Part shown: positions 25,818-36,159 of the stretch, one piece after another
How positions within the stretch are numbered: the first letter of the stretch is position 1
How the letters are laid out: every line of letters starts with the position of its first letter
Assembly (NCBI RefSeq): GCF_025147465.1
Contig: NZ_JALXOZ010000013.1
Coordinates: 1-64,000 of the forward strand
Direction of reading: 5' to 3'
DNA: 64,000 nucleotides
Origin: Dermabacter sp. p3-SID358
GTDB taxonomy: Bacteria > Actinomycetota > Actinomycetes > Actinomycetales > Dermabacteraceae
The notes under the pieces: generated by a model
The model's database searches: none
The model's input: the letters and a program-made list of their open reading frames with translations, nothing else
What the model was told of the DNA's origin: nothing
Position numbers and translations under genes: made by a program

Positions 25818-26896
25818 TCGGAATTTTGGTCGCCGGGGCTATAGCCGCGGTATTTTCGTTCTCTCTCACTCCGCTATACATTCGCTTTCTCGTCAAGAAG
25901 CAGTACGGCCAATTCGTGCGAGACGACGGCCCTACGACGCATGCGACGAAGCGCGGGACGCCCACGATGGGCGGCGTCATGATGATCCTCGCGACTCTCA
26001 TCGGGTACGCGGTCGGCCACCTGAGTATCCTTCGCGCGCCCTCGGCTTCGGGTTTGCTCGCGCTGCTGCTCATGGTGGGCCTCGGCGTCCTCGGGTTTAT
26101 GGACGATTACGCGAAAATCGCGAAGAAACAGTCCCTCGGCCTTTCACCGCGCGCGAAGCTCGTGGGGCAGGGGCTCATCGGAACGGTCTTTGCTGTACTC
26201 GCGCTGCAGTTCCCCGACCGGTGGGGGCACACGCCCGCATCGATGCACATCTCCTTTGTTCGGGATATTCCCTGGCTCAATCTCGCCTTCGCCGGCACGG
26301 CCCTCGGCATCGTTCTGTTTGCGGTCTGGGCGAACTTCCTCGTCGCGGCGTGGTCGAACGGCGTGAACCTCACCGATGGTCTCGACGGTCTCGCCTCGGG
26401 CGCGACGATTCTTTTTGCGGGAGCCTACGTCCTCATCTCGTTTTGGCAGTGGCGCCAGCAGTGCGGCATTGAAGAGTTGCGCTCGTGCTATGCCGCGCGA
26501 GATCCCCTCGATCTCGCCATTGTCGCCGCCGCGGTTCTTGGCGCGTGCGTCGGCTTCCTCTGGTGGAACACGTCCCCTGCGCGCATCTTTATGGGCGACA
26601 CGGGCTCGCTCGCCCTCGGTGGCGTGCTCGCGGCCCTCACGATCCTCTCGCGCACCCAACTCGTGGGCGGCATCATCGGCGGCCTTTTCGTGATCATCTC
26701 GCTTTCGGTGATCATTCAGGTCACGAGCTTCAAGCTCACACGCAAGCGCGTGTTCCGTATGGCGCCCCTCCAGCATCACTTCGAGCTCAAGGGATGGAAC
26801 GAGGTGACGATCGTTGTGCGCTTCTGGATCATCGCGGGCGTTTTCGCAGCATTCGGCCTCGGTCTGTTCTACCTCGACGCATTACGTTTCATCTAA
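25814..26896 (+). CDS. mraY: Phospho-MurNAc-pentapeptide transferase MraY
   Basis: Polytopic membrane enzyme making lipid I from UDP-MurNAc-pentapeptide and undecaprenyl phosphate. It shows about ten membrane helices, the MDDYAKI motif, NLTDGLDGL, FMGDTGSLALGG and the histidine-rich APLQHHFELKGW. ATG 25814 overlaps the murF stop by four bases (ATGA) behind an AGGAG box; 360 residues. Confidence 0.95.
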   Translation: MIGILVAGAIAAVFSFSLTPLYIRFLVKKQYGQFVRDDGPTTHATKRGTPTMGGVMMILATLIGYAVGHLSILRAPSASGLLALLLMVGLGVLGFMDDYAKIAKKQSLGLSPRAKLVGQGLIGTVFAVLALQFPDRWGHTPASMHISFVRDIPWLNLAFAGTALGIVLFAVWANFLVAAWSNGVNLTDGLDGLASGATILFAGAYVLISFWQWRQQCGIEELRSCYAARDPLDLAIVAAAVLGACVGFLWWNTSPARIFMGDTGSLALGGVLAALTILSRTQLVGGIIGGLFVIISLSVIIQVTSFKLTRKRVFRMAPLQHHFELKGWNEVTIVVRFWIIAGVFAAFGLGLFYLDALRFI

Positions 26897-26932
26897 ACCA
26901 TTCGTTCCCAATCCAACGCCAGGTGGCATCGC

Positions 26933-28438
26933 GTGACTGCTTCTGAAAACTCCGTGCGACTTCCCGAGCGCCCCTTCCCGGGCCTCGACGTCTCAGGCGC
27001 CCGCATCCTTGTGACGGGATTCGGAATTTCGGGGTACGCGATTGTGGATCAGACTCTTCAGCGGGGCGCTCACGTCACGGCGGTAGACGCGTCGCGCTCG
27101 GAGGCGAACCTTGAGAAGGCGAAGATTCTCGAGACCCTCGGCGCTCGAATCCTGCTCGGCGAGGAGCACACTCGCGCGCTCCCGAAGAATTCCGACGGTT
27201 GCCCCTTCGACGTCGTTGTTACCTCTCCGGGGTGGCGCCCAGACCACCCTCTTCTCGTTGCGGCGAAGGACGCGGGCATCGAAATCTGGTCGGAGATTGA
27301 GCTTGCGCGCCGTATGCAAAAGGCTGATGGCCCGGCTTGGCTTGCCGTTACGGGCACGAACGGGAAAACAACCGTCGTGACGATGCTCGAATCGATCTTG
27401 CAGAGCGCAGGTCTGCGCGCTGTCGCCGCAGGCAACGTAGGGCTCCCGCTGATCGAGGCGGTTCTCGATCCCGAAGGGTTCGAGGCGATTGCCCTTGAAC
27501 TTTCGAGTTTCCAGCTTCATTGGACGGAGAACCTCGGGGCGCACTCGAGCGCGATTCTCAACATCGGCGCTGATCATCTCGATTGGCACGGTGGGATGGA
27601 GCAGTATGCGCGGGCGAAGGCGAAGGTATATGCCGGGACGTGTCACGCGTGCCTGTACAACAAGGCTGATGAGCGTACGCTTCGCGCCCTTGAAGAAGCC
27701 GATGTGGTCGAGGGATGTCGTGCGATCGGCGTAGATCTTTCTGCTCCCGGGCCGAGTGAACTGGGTGTTGTCGAGGATCTTCTTGTCGACCGTGCGTTTT
27801 GCGAGAATCGTCATTCCCAGGCGGCAGAGATTGCGAGCCTCGGCACCGTCGCGCATCTCGGTCCGCACGGAGCCCCGCCACATGTCGTGCTCAATGCGCT
27901 TTTCGCTGCCGGGCTCGCACGGTCGTTTGGAGTCGAGCCGATCCACGTGCGCGAAGGGCTTGCTGCCTACCGCGCAGGCGAGCACCGAAGTGAAATTGTG
28001 TACGTCGAGGGTGGTGTCGCGTTCGTCGATGATTCGAAGGCAACGAATCCGGATTCCGCAGCGGCGGCTCTGAGCGCCGCGAAGTCCGCTGTGTGGATCG
28101 CCGGTGGAGATGCGAAAGGGGCGGATCTCCACAGCCTTGTTGCAGCGCACGCCGAGCGTCTCAAAGCGGTCGTGCTCATCGGCCGCGATCCCGCACCCTT
28201 CATCGCTGCGCTCGATGATCACGCCCCGGATGTCCCGCGAGTGTGGATCGACCCGGACGACTGCGCCGACAATCGCGCGCTCATGGGAAAAGCGGTGGCT
28301 GAGGCAGCGTCGCGAGCGAATGACGGAGATGTCGTGCTGCTCGCCCCCGCTGCCGCAAGCATTGACCAGTTCGCGGGCTACGGCGAACGCGGCGACCTCT
28401 TTGCCGAGGCGGCGAGGAAACTTGGGAGCGGCGCGTGA
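26933..28438 (+). CDS. murD: D-glutamate ligase MurD
   Basis: Adds D-Glu to UDP-MurNAc-L-Ala. It has a Rossmann-like N-terminus GFGISGYA, the ATP loop VTGTNGKTT near 140-148 and the C-terminal FVDDSKATNPDS. 501 residues, GTG start after a 36-base gap, the longest break between mraY and ftsQ. It contains a copy of the recurring 12-mer (27191-27202). Confidence 0.95.
   Translation: MTASENSVRLPERPFPGLDVSGARILVTGFGISGYAIVDQTLQRGAHVTAVDASRSEANLEKAKILETLGARILLGEEHTRALPKNSDGCPFDVVVTSPGWRPDHPLLVAAKDAGIEIWSEIELARRMQKADGPAWLAVTGTNGKTTVVTMLESILQSAGLRAVAAGNVGLPLIEAVLDPEGFEAIALELSSFQLHWTENLGAHSSAILNIGADHLDWHGGMEQYARAKAKVYAGTCHACLYNKADERTLRALEEADVVEGCRAIGVDLSAPGPSELGVVEDLLVDRAFCENRHSQAAEIASLGTVAHLGPHGAPPHVVLNALFAAGLARSFGVEPIHVREGLAAYRAGEHRSEIVYVEGGVAFVDDSKATNPDSAAAALSAAKSAVWIAGGDAKGADLHSLVAAHAERLKAVVLIGRDPAPFIAALDDHAPDVPRVWIDPDDCADNRALMGKAVAEAASRANDGDVVLLAPAAASIDQFAGYGERGDLFAEAARKLGSGA
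27191..27202 (+). repeat. 12-mer TCCGACGGTTGC, copy 3
   Basis: Exact copy inside murD, in a frame different from the other coding copies. Confidence 0.6.
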
Positions 28439-29718
28439 GCGAGCGTGCAAGGAAGTCTCCGAGCGAGCAGCGCCCGCTCGGAGACGTGAGTGGGGAAGTG
28501 AAATCGACTCTCGGTCGCTGGCTCCAGTCGCCCGCTCTCGATTTCTACGCCATAGCTGTGATAGGCGGGATCCTCATTACGATCGGTCTCGTCATGGTGC
28601 TCTCGAGCTCCTCGGTGACCAACATTGCGAAGGGACACTCGCCCTATGCGTCATTCATGACTCAGGGGGTTTTCGCGGTGATCGGCCTCGTTATGCTCGT
28701 CGTCGCGGCGCTCACCCCCGTGAGGTGGTATAAGAATCTCGCTGTCGCGACGGTGCTTCTGTTTCTCGGGCTCCTGCTTCAGTCCCTCGTGTTCACTCCA
28801 CTCGGGCTCGGCAAGGGTGGTAACAGGAACTGGATTCAGCTCGGGCCGATCCGCGGCCAGCCATCAGAATTTCTCAAGCTCGCACTTGCCGTGTGGCTCG
28901 GTGCATTTCTTTCAAAGAACCGCGATCGCCTTCGGGAGATTCCCGTGCTGTGCACCGCACTCTTGGGCACCGCAGCAGCCCTCGGCCTCATCATTCTGGG
29001 TCGCGACCTCGGCACCATGATGATGGTTGGCATTCTGGCCGCGGGTGCCTTCTGGGTCGCAGGCGTGCCAAAGCGATGGTTTCTTGTCGCGGGCGGCGGT
29101 GCCTCGGTCGTCGTCCTCGGTCTCGTGCTCGCGAGCCCGAACCGCATGGCGCGCGCGCTGAACTGGCTCCATGGCGAGTGTGCGGGTGATTCGTGCTACC
29201 AGGCCGATAACGGCTTGATGGCGCTTGCAACCGGTGGCTGGTGGGGCGTAGGCATTGGGCAGTCACGCCAAAAATGGGGGCGTGTTCCCGAGGCAGATAA
29301 CGACTTCATTTTCTCGATCATTGGCGAGGAGCTTGGCCTCTTCGGCACGCTCCTCATCGTCTTTCTCTTCACGCTCCTCGCCATCGTGCTCTACCGCATG
29401 ATGCTTCGAATCCGTGACCCGTTCGTGCAAATCACGATCGCTGGAATTACCTCGTGGATCCTCGCTCAGGCCTTTGTCAACATGGCTGTCGTCACGGGGC
29501 TTCTCCCCGTTCTCGGTGTACCCCTGCCATTCGTTTCAGCGGGTGGTTCGGCGCTTATCGCCTCGATGCTCGCGCTGGGGGTCCTTCTTGCCTTTGCGAA
29601 ATCTGAACCAGGCGCGGCAGAGGCGCTTCGAGCGCATGCGCGCTACTCGAAGAAGTCAGCCACGGTTGTCGCGAAGCCGGCGTCGGAACAATTGACCAGG
29701 AAGGGACAGCGCTCATGA
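28435..29718 (+). CDS. ftsW: Septal peptidoglycan polymerase FtsW
   Basis: SEDS-family glycosyltransferase that polymerises lipid II with FtsI. About ten membrane helices are visible; the signature GGNRNWIQLGPIRGQPSE and later PEADNDFIFSIIGEELG and PFVSAGGSAL are typical. 427 residues. GTG start overlaps the murD stop by four bases. Confidence 0.93.
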   Translation: MSERARKSPSEQRPLGDVSGEVKSTLGRWLQSPALDFYAIAVIGGILITIGLVMVLSSSSVTNIAKGHSPYASFMTQGVFAVIGLVMLVVAALTPVRWYKNLAVATVLLFLGLLLQSLVFTPLGLGKGGNRNWIQLGPIRGQPSEFLKLALAVWLGAFLSKNRDRLREIPVLCTALLGTAAALGLIILGRDLGTMMMVGILAAGAFWVAGVPKRWFLVAGGGASVVVLGLVLASPNRMARALNWLHGECAGDSCYQADNGLMALATGGWWGVGIGQSRQKWGRVPEADNDFIFSIIGEELGLFGTLLIVFLFTLLAIVLYRMMLRIRDPFVQITIAGITSWILAQAFVNMAVVTGLLPVLGVPLPFVSAGGSALIASMLALGVLLAFAKSEPGAAEALRAHARYSKKSATVVAKPASEQLTRKGQRS

Positions 29719-30863
29719 CAGTCAATCCCAGCAACCAGGCGCATCGCGAGGCGACTGTTCTCGTCGCGGGGGCCGGAAGCGCAGGCCACGTGTCGCCCAT
29801 GCTCGCGGTCGCTCGTGCGCTGAGGGAACGCTACGAAGGGGTGCGGGTCGTCGCTCTCGGTACGCAGGTGGGTCTCGAAGCAGATCTCGTACCGGCCGCA
29901 GGATTCGAGCTTTTCACGATCGAGAAGGTGCCCTTTCCCCGCCGCCCCAACGCTGCAGCGCTGCGATTCCCTCGGGAATTCGGCCGCGGCCTTGGTGATG
30001 TTCGCCGGTTTATCCGCAACGAAGGAGTCGATGCTGTTGCCGGATTCGGCGGCTACGTGTGCCCGCCGGCCTACATTGCGGGGCGGCACGCGAAGCTTCC
30101 GCTTGTCATTCACGAAGCAAACAAACGCCCGGGTATGGCCAACAAGCTCGGAGCGAGGCTTGGCGCGCAGGTGATGACCGCGTTCGACATGAGCGACTCA
30201 TCGGGGCCGCTTTCCAAGGCCGAGTGGGTCGGGATGCCCATGAGGCCGGAGATCGCGAGCCTCGATCGCAAGGCGCACCGTGCAGCGGCACGCGAGTCCT
30301 TCGGTCTTGATCCCGATCGCCCCACCCTCCTCGTGACGGGCGGGTCACTCGGTGCGCAACGTCTGAACGAAGTGCTCGCCTCGGCAATCGCTCCACTCGA
30401 GGGGCTCGGGGTGCAAATCCTGCACGTCACGGGCAAGGGTAAGAAGATCGCGGCGAGCGGGAAGCACTACGTGCAAGTCGAGTACGTGAATGGAATGGAA
30501 GACGCGTACGCGGCAGCTGATTTCGCGATCACACGATCGGGGGCCGGGACCGTGTGCGAGCTTGCCGCCGTGGGCCTTCCGGCACTTTTCGTGCCCCTTC
30601 CGATCGGCAACGGCGAGCAGGCTCTCAACGGCGCCGACATGGTGGAAGCGGGCGGAGCTCGCATGATCAAGGATGCTCTTCTCACACCGGAGCTCCTTAT
30701 CGAAACAGTCGCCGAATGCCTGCTTGATCCCGAGGTACGCACGCGTATGGAAACCTCGGCGCTCGCACTCGGTAAGCGCGATGCTGCCGAGAAGGTCGCC
30801 GACCGCATCGCGGCGTCGATTCCGGCCCTTGCCTCGCAACGTCCACAAGGGGGAGCTCGATGA
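29715..30863 (+). CDS. murG: Lipid II-forming GlcNAc transferase MurG
   Basis: GT28 enzyme adding GlcNAc to lipid I at the inner membrane face. GAGSAGHVSPMLA replaces the usual GGTAGH glycine loop; HEANKRPGMAN, VTGGSLGAQRLN and RSGAGTVCELAAVGLP follow. 382 residues. ATG overlaps ftsW by four bases. Confidence 0.95.
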   Translation: MTVNPSNQAHREATVLVAGAGSAGHVSPMLAVARALRERYEGVRVVALGTQVGLEADLVPAAGFELFTIEKVPFPRRPNAAALRFPREFGRGLGDVRRFIRNEGVDAVAGFGGYVCPPAYIAGRHAKLPLVIHEANKRPGMANKLGARLGAQVMTAFDMSDSSGPLSKAEWVGMPMRPEIASLDRKAHRAAARESFGLDPDRPTLLVTGGSLGAQRLNEVLASAIAPLEGLGVQILHVTGKGKKIAASGKHYVQVEYVNGMEDAYAAADFAITRSGAGTVCELAAVGLPALFVPLPIGNGEQALNGADMVEAGGARMIKDALLTPELLIETVAECLLDPEVRTRMETSALALGKRDAAEKVADRIAASIPALASQRPQGGAR

Positions 30864-32341
30864 CCCGCACGAATGATGTCGTCGACAACCTCCAACCGTT
30901 TTCCCCGGGGGAAATTCGCACGATGCTGATGCCGGGCGCGGTTGTGAGCGCTTGCGCGTGGCCCGAGACCCCGGTGCGAAAGGTGCATGTCATCCGTATT
31001 GGCGGCGCTGGTATGAGCGCAGTGGCGCGTCTTGCTCTCGAAGCGGGGCTGGAGGTCACGGGCTCGGAGTCACAAGAGGGGCGTTTTCTTCCTCCCCTTC
31101 GCGAGCTCGGTGCGCGCATCACGGTTGGCTTCGACGCGGTGAACATCGAAGAGGATACGGATCTCGTGATCGTGTCGACAGCTGTGCGGGCCGACAACCC
31201 CGAAGTGCGCCGCGCACACGAGCTTTCCATCCCTGTCATTCACAGGGCTGCGGGTCTCGCGGGGCTCTTGAGCGATCACGCCCTGATCGCCGTCGCTGGT
31301 ACACATGGAAAGACGACGACGAGCGCGATGGCGACCCTTGCCCTGCGGGCAGCGGGGGCTGAGCCGGCCTGGGCTGTCGGCGCGGCAGTTGCGCAACTTG
31401 GGGCGAATGCGGGCCAAGGGGCAGGTGAGTATGCGGTCGTGGAGGCGGATGAATCCGACGGCTCCTTTGTGGCGTTCGCGCCCTCGGTTCTCGTGCTGAC
31501 CAACTTTGAGGCCGATCACCTTGACTTCCACGGTACCGAGGAGAACCTCCGCGCGGTGCTTTCGGCGTTTGCGGCAAGGTTGAAGGAAACGAACGGCACC
31601 CTTGTTGCGTGCGCGGACGACCTCGGTGCGCTCGCGTTTGCGCGCGATGCTCGCGAAGCCGGTATCCGTGTGGTGACGTACGGCGAGCACCCTGATGCGT
31701 CGTGGCGCATCACCGCGGATCACTCGAGTGCCGCCGGTGCCCACGTCGAGGTCGAGTCGCCTAATGGTGAGCGCGTCAACCTTTCGTTGCGCGTTCCCGG
31801 TCGTCACAATGTTCTCAACGCGCTTGGGGTACTCGCTGCCCTCGAGGTGCTTGACATTGAGCGTGGGGGAGTTCTGGCAGGGCTCGCCGAGTTCGCGGGC
31901 GCTGATCGACGCTTTCAGATAGCCGGTGAAGTGCGTGGTCTCGCCGTGATCGATGACTACGCCCACCATCCCCGCGAGGTTGCTGCGGCTCTTGCCGCGG
32001 GCCGGGAACGCGCGGAGGGTGGAAAGCTGGTCGCGGTTTTCCAGCCGCATTTGTTCTCCCGCACGAAAGCTTTCGCTAGGGAGTTCGCCGAAGCGCTCAG
32101 CGTCGCCGACGAAACGATCCTGCTTCCGATCTACCCCGCGCGCGAAGACTTCGACCCGAGCATCCGCAGTGAGGATGTCGCCTTGCTCATTGATGGCGCG
32201 AGGGTGCTCGAGCCACACGACGTTCCAGGCTATCTTGCTTCGCACGCGCACGATGCGCGCGTGATCCTCATGATGGGCGCGGGCGACATCGTTGACGTGA
32301 GCCCTCGCATCCTCGAGGCTCTCGAGGCGCGCGGCGCATGA
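30860..32341 (+). CDS. murC: UDP-MurNAc-L-alanine ligase MurC
   Basis: First amino-acid-adding ligase of the stem peptide. RIGGAGMSA forms the nucleotide fold near residue 50, GTHGKTTTSAM is the ATP loop, and DDYAHHPREV is the C-terminal signature. 493 residues with about 40 extra residues before the core. ATG overlaps murG by four bases. Confidence 0.95.
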   Translation: MTRTNDVVDNLQPFSPGEIRTMLMPGAVVSACAWPETPVRKVHVIRIGGAGMSAVARLALEAGLEVTGSESQEGRFLPPLRELGARITVGFDAVNIEEDTDLVIVSTAVRADNPEVRRAHELSIPVIHRAAGLAGLLSDHALIAVAGTHGKTTTSAMATLALRAAGAEPAWAVGAAVAQLGANAGQGAGEYAVVEADESDGSFVAFAPSVLVLTNFEADHLDFHGTEENLRAVLSAFAARLKETNGTLVACADDLGALAFARDAREAGIRVVTYGEHPDASWRITADHSSAAGAHVEVESPNGERVNLSLRVPGRHNVLNALGVLAALEVLDIERGGVLAGLAEFAGADRRFQIAGEVRGLAVIDDYAHHPREVAAALAAGRERAEGGKLVAVFQPHLFSRTKAFAREFAEALSVADETILLPIYPAREDFDPSIRSEDVALLIDGARVLEPHDVPGYLASHAHDARVILMMGAGDIVDVSPRILEALEARGA

Positions 32342-33300
32342 GTACCTCGAAGCGCCCGCAGCGACCCGCACGCCCAAGAGGAGCGTCCGCGCGGTCGGCG
32401 CACAACGTTCCTGACAACGCGAAGGCGCAAGGTGAAGCTGCCCGCCGAGCAAGGAGATCGGCGAGCGAGGCTCTCGGTTCGATTGATGCTCCGAGGAAAT
32501 CGCGGCCGTCAACGATGCGAGCGAAACCTGCGAAGCCTGAAAAGCCTGCGCAGTCGGGAAAGGGCTCGATAGTGCATGCGGGGGAGCGATTCGCGAATCG
32601 AGTGAAGAAAAAGCCCTGGCAAAGAGGTCGGCGGTGGCTCCCCACGACGATTGGCACCCTCATCGCGCTCGTCGTACTTGCGGCGCTTGCCTTTGCTTTC
32701 CTCCCGCAGCTCAAGGTTTCCGAAGTACGCGTGATGGGTGCGACGTATGTCGATGAGAGCTCTCTCGAGCGCATTGCGAGTGCGCGCGAGGGCCAATCGC
32801 TCGCCTTTAGCGATCTCGGAGCTCTCGAAAGCGAACTCGCCGCGGTCCCGGGCGTGAAAGCCGCCAAGGCGACACGTCATTGGCCGAATACTATTCGCGT
32901 GGTCGTGACTGAGCGCACGGCGATCGCTCAGCTCGAGTCGGGTGGGAGTACCTCTCTCGTGGATGCCGCAGGTGCGAAGCTCCCCGCGAATGCCGCCGAC
33001 GCTTCGATCCTCCCGCACCTCGTTGTTGACCCTTCCGCCTCGAATGTCAAGGCAACAGAGGCGGCGCTCGTAGAAATTACGCGAGAACTCCCGCCGAATC
33101 TCCGTGCCGCCCTCACGAAAGCCACCGCGGCCGCCCCCTCTGGTATCACCCTCGAGGTTGCCACGGAGGCCGGGCCTCGCACCGTCGTGTGGGGAGGAGC
33201 AGAGGATTCGGAACTCAAGGCTCAGGTTCTCGCGGCGCTTCTCAGCCAACCTGGCGCGGTGATCGACGTCTCTTCTCCCGAAGCCCCCACGATCCGGTAG
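32338..33300 (+). CDS. ftsQ: Cell division protein FtsQ
   Basis: Bitopic divisome scaffold. A long basic, Lys/Pro/Ala-rich cytoplasmic N-terminus (about 1-100), one membrane helix (about 102-122) and a POTRA domain beginning LKVSEVRVMGATYVDES, then the FtsQ beta domain. 320 residues. ATG overlaps murC by four bases. A 247-base gap to ftsZ ends the coupled run. Confidence 0.9.
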   Translation: MSTSKRPQRPARPRGASARSAHNVPDNAKAQGEAARRARRSASEALGSIDAPRKSRPSTMRAKPAKPEKPAQSGKGSIVHAGERFANRVKKKPWQRGRRWLPTTIGTLIALVVLAALAFAFLPQLKVSEVRVMGATYVDESSLERIASAREGQSLAFSDLGALESELAAVPGVKAAKATRHWPNTIRVVVTERTAIAQLESGGSTSLVDAAGAKLPANAADASILPHLVVDPSASNVKATEAALVEITRELPPNLRAALTKATAAAPSGITLEVATEAGPRTVVWGGAEDSELKAQVLAALLSQPGAVIDVSSPEAPTIR

Positions 33301-33547
33301 TGGCAACGAACGCAAGAGGTGGCATGCGTCGTTCCCACGTTCCGTGGAGGCTGTGACGAGAAAATGACATTCGTGTAAGACACGCGCTCGACAATGTTGC
33401 TCTAGGCACCTGTCAGGCAATAGCGTCGAGTACGAGATAAATGTGCTTACTCCCCATGTCTCTTCTGTCCTATCCGCGCCGGTCGCGGGAGGCGCACTAG
33501 GCAGTGTGATGGGGTGGAGCTGGAGCAACGAAAGCAAGGACATCCAC

Positions 33548-34801
33548 GTGGACGGATCGCAGAACTACCTCGCAGTCATTAAGGTCGTCGGTGTCGGCGG
33601 CGGCGGCGTCAACGCCGTGAATCGGATGATCGAGTCCGGGCTCAAGGGCGTCGAGTTCATTGCCATTAACACCGATGCCCAGGCACTGCTCATGTCTGAT
33701 GCCGATGTAAAGCTCGATGTCGGCAAGGAGCTTACTCGCGGGCTCGGCGCTGGCGCCGATCCGGAAGTTGGCCGTAAGGCTGCTGAAGACCACAACGACG
33801 AGATTGCCGAGGCTCTCGAAGGCGCGGACATGGTGTTCGTGACCGCGGGCGAAGGTGGTGGCACAGGCACGGGCGGTGCACCCGTTGTTGCGAAGATCGC
33901 TCGCTCGCTCGGCGCGTTGACCATCGGCGTCGTCACCCGCCCATTCACCTTCGAGGGGCGTCGCCGCTCGACCCAGGCCGATTCGGGCATCGATGCCCTC
34001 CAAGCCGAAGTCGACACGCTCATCACGATTCCCAACGACAAGCTTCTCCAGCTTGCCGATGTCAAGGTTTCGATGATCGATGCCTTCAAGCTCGCGGATC
34101 AGGTGCTCCTTCAGGGCGTTCAGGGCATCACCGACCTCATCACGACCCCCGGACTCATTAACCTCGATTTCGCGGATGTCAAGAGTGTCATGAAAGACGC
34201 GGGCACGGCCCTCATGGGTATCGGCACGGCAAGTGGCGATGACCGTGCACTTCAGGCTGCTGAGCTCGCTGTTTCGAGCCCGCTTCTCGAGGCTTCGATC
34301 GACGGCGCATACGGGGTTCTCCTTTCGGTGCAGGGCGGTAGCGACCTTGGCCTCGTAGAGGTGTCGGATGCCGCGCGACTCATCCAAGAAGCTGCCCACC
34401 CGAGCGCGAACATCATCTTCGGTACCGCGATTGACGATGCTCTCGGCGATGAGGTGCGCGTGACTGTGATCGCCGCCGGTTTCGACCCGAAGAGTGAGCG
34501 AGACGAGGAGACCGCGCAGAAGCAGGAGAGGGGTACCCAACAGTCCCCGAGTGCCTCGCCCGCTCAGCAGGAACAACAGTCCTCGAGCCGTGACTGGGTC
34601 TCGGCTCCAGCGCAGGGCCAGGGTTACATTCCCGCGCGCTCGCCGCAGACGCAAAACGAGGAAACGCCCGCTTCGCAGCCGGACCCGGCCGAAGCAGAAG
34701 AGGCCGTTCAGGTTGAGCGCCCCCAGGTGCCGAACGTTCCTACCATCAAGCAGGATTCGAACCCGGACGACGATCTGGACATTCCCCAGTTCCTGCGCTG
34801 A
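33548..34801 (+). CDS. ftsZ: Cell division GTPase FtsZ
   Basis: Tubulin-like GTPase that forms the Z ring. [11 protein letters not shown] near 15-25, the tubulin signature GGGTGTG at 103-109, and the C-terminal peptide [11 protein letters not shown] that binds SepF and FtsW. GTG 33548, seven bases after AAGGA, gives 417 residues with the family start [12 protein letters not shown]; the frame stays open upstream to 33443 but those residues are not FtsZ-like and lack a ribosome site. The preceding 247-base gap likely holds its own promoter. Confidence 0.95.
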   Translation: MDGSQNYLAVIKVVGVGGGGVNAVNRMIESGLKGVEFIAINTDAQALLMSDADVKLDVGKELTRGLGAGADPEVGRKAAEDHNDEIAEALEGADMVFVTAGEGGGTGTGGAPVVAKIARSLGALTIGVVTRPFTFEGRRRSTQADSGIDALQAEVDTLITIPNDKLLQLADVKVSMIDAFKLADQVLLQGVQGITDLITTPGLINLDFADVKSVMKDAGTALMGIGTASGDDRALQAAELAVSSPLLEASIDGAYGVLLSVQGGSDLGLVEVSDAARLIQEAAHPSANIIFGTAIDDALGDEVRVTVIAAGFDPKSERDEETAQKQERGTQQSPSASPAQQEQQSSSRDWVSAPAQGQGYIPARSPQTQNEETPASQPDPAEAEEAVQVERPQVPNVPTIKQDSNPDDDLDIPQFLR

Positions 34802-34804
34802 GCT

Positions 34805-35536
34805 ATGAGAAGTGGTCGCGCGCGGGTCTTCGAGTTTTCGGGGGCCCGCGCCCTTTTCACGGGGATTGCCGAGGGGAATTTGGCGCTCCACGTGGGGGAT
34901 GATCCTCGAGATGTGCGAAAGCGCCGCGAGCGACTCGAGCGAGAGCTCGGCGCGCCGCTTGTCTTCGTTGAGCAAGTGCACGGCGCGGATGTCGCCGTTG
35001 TTCGCGCCGCGGGGGATGTACGCCGGATGCGCGAGAGCACGTGCGTTGCCGATGCGCTCGTGACGGACAGGCCCGACGTTGCCCTCGCCATCATGGTGGC
35101 CGACTGCGTTCCGGTGCTGTTTGCCGATCACTCGACCGGTGTGATCGGAGTGGCTCATGCAGGACGGCGAGGCCTGCTTGGCGGCGTTCTTGGTGCAACC
35201 GTCGAGGCGATGGTGGACCTCGGTGCCGCGGCGACAGACATTCACGCGGTCGTTGGGCCTTCGGTGTGCGGGCGGTGCTATGAAGTGCCCGAGCAGATGT
35301 TTCACGAATCGGTTGAGAAGCAGCCAGCGCTTGCCTCACGCACCACCTGGGACACCCCAGCGCTCGATCTTCCGGCGGGTGCAGTCGCTGAATTGCAGGC
35401 CGTGGGGCTAGAGGGCAAATCCATCAACGTGCTTGGACAATGCACGCTTGAAAGTGAGAGTCTTTTTTCCTATCGGCGCGATCCCCAAACGGGACGGTTC
35501 GCAGGTGTCATTACGCGACATGCGACCGCTGCGTAA
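34805..35536 (+). CDS. pgeF: Purine nucleoside phosphorylase PgeF (YfiH/LACC1 family)
   Basis: Cu-oxidase_4/YfiH-family protein; relatives phosphorolyse purine nucleosides or trim misplaced residues from peptidoglycan precursors. The zinc ligands are in EQVHG, ADCVPVL and AHAGRRG. 243 residues. It lies between ftsZ and sepF, the usual actinobacterial position. Confidence 0.88.
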   Translation: MRSGRARVFEFSGARALFTGIAEGNLALHVGDDPRDVRKRRERLERELGAPLVFVEQVHGADVAVVRAAGDVRRMRESTCVADALVTDRPDVALAIMVADCVPVLFADHSTGVIGVAHAGRRGLLGGVLGATVEAMVDLGAAATDIHAVVGPSVCGRCYEVPEQMFHESVEKQPALASRTTWDTPALDLPAGAVAELQAVGLEGKSINVLGQCTLESESLFSYRRDPQTGRFAGVITRHATAA

Positions 35537-35674
35537 GAATCAGCAGCAGCTCACCGCGCGACACGCGTCGAAATTACCCGCCGCTCAGGTTGACTGCGGT
35601 ATTTTCGAGGAAGACCCCGCACTCCCGTGCTTCCCCAGGGGCGAACAACCGGCTTCTTTATAGGGAGAACTTCG

Positions 35675-36157
35675 ATGGGCGCAATGCGCAATTTTATGGT
35701 GAGAGTTGGTCTCGCCGAAGAACAAGACCTTTACTACGACGACCCTCAGGGCTTTGCAGCCGAGGACACGCAGGTTGCGCGCGTCCCGGAGCGCACCGCA
35801 GAGCCCAAGGCCCAGGAGGCAAACGTGACCCCGCTTCGCCCGCACCAGAACGGCGTCTCGCTTGCGCCGGCTGCTCCGGAGACCATGCAGCGCATTACGA
35901 CGATCCACCCTCGCTCGTACAACGATGCCAAGAGCATCGGTGAATCGTTCCGTGACGGTGTCCCCGTCATCCTCAATCTCTCCGACATGAGCGAAGCTGA
36001 TGCCAAGCGCATGGTGGACTTCTCGGCTGGTCTCGTGTTCGGCCTTCGCGGCACCATCGAACGCGTGACCACCAAGGTGTTCCTCCTGTCGCCGGAGTTC
36101 ATCGAAGTCGAGGGCGAGTCTCGAACCGACGAGGGCACCTTCTACAACCAGAGCTGA
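35675..36157 (+). CDS. sepF: Cell division protein SepF
   Basis: Membrane anchor for FtsZ in actinobacteria, which lack FtsA and ZipA. An amphipathic N-terminal helix (MGAMRNFMVRVGLA), an acidic linker and the C-terminal SepF fold (about 80-160) with NLSDMSEADAKRMVDFSAGL. 160 residues. ATG 35675 follows AGGGAGAA; a 138-base gap separates it from pgeF, with TTGACT at 35590 but no clear -10. Confidence 0.93.
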   Translation: MGAMRNFMVRVGLAEEQDLYYDDPQGFAAEDTQVARVPERTAEPKAQEANVTPLRPHQNGVSLAPAAPETMQRITTIHPRSYNDAKSIGESFRDGVPVILNLSDMSEADAKRMVDFSAGLVFGLRGTIERVTTKVFLLSPEFIEVEGESRTDEGTFYNQS

Positions 36158-36159
36158 AC

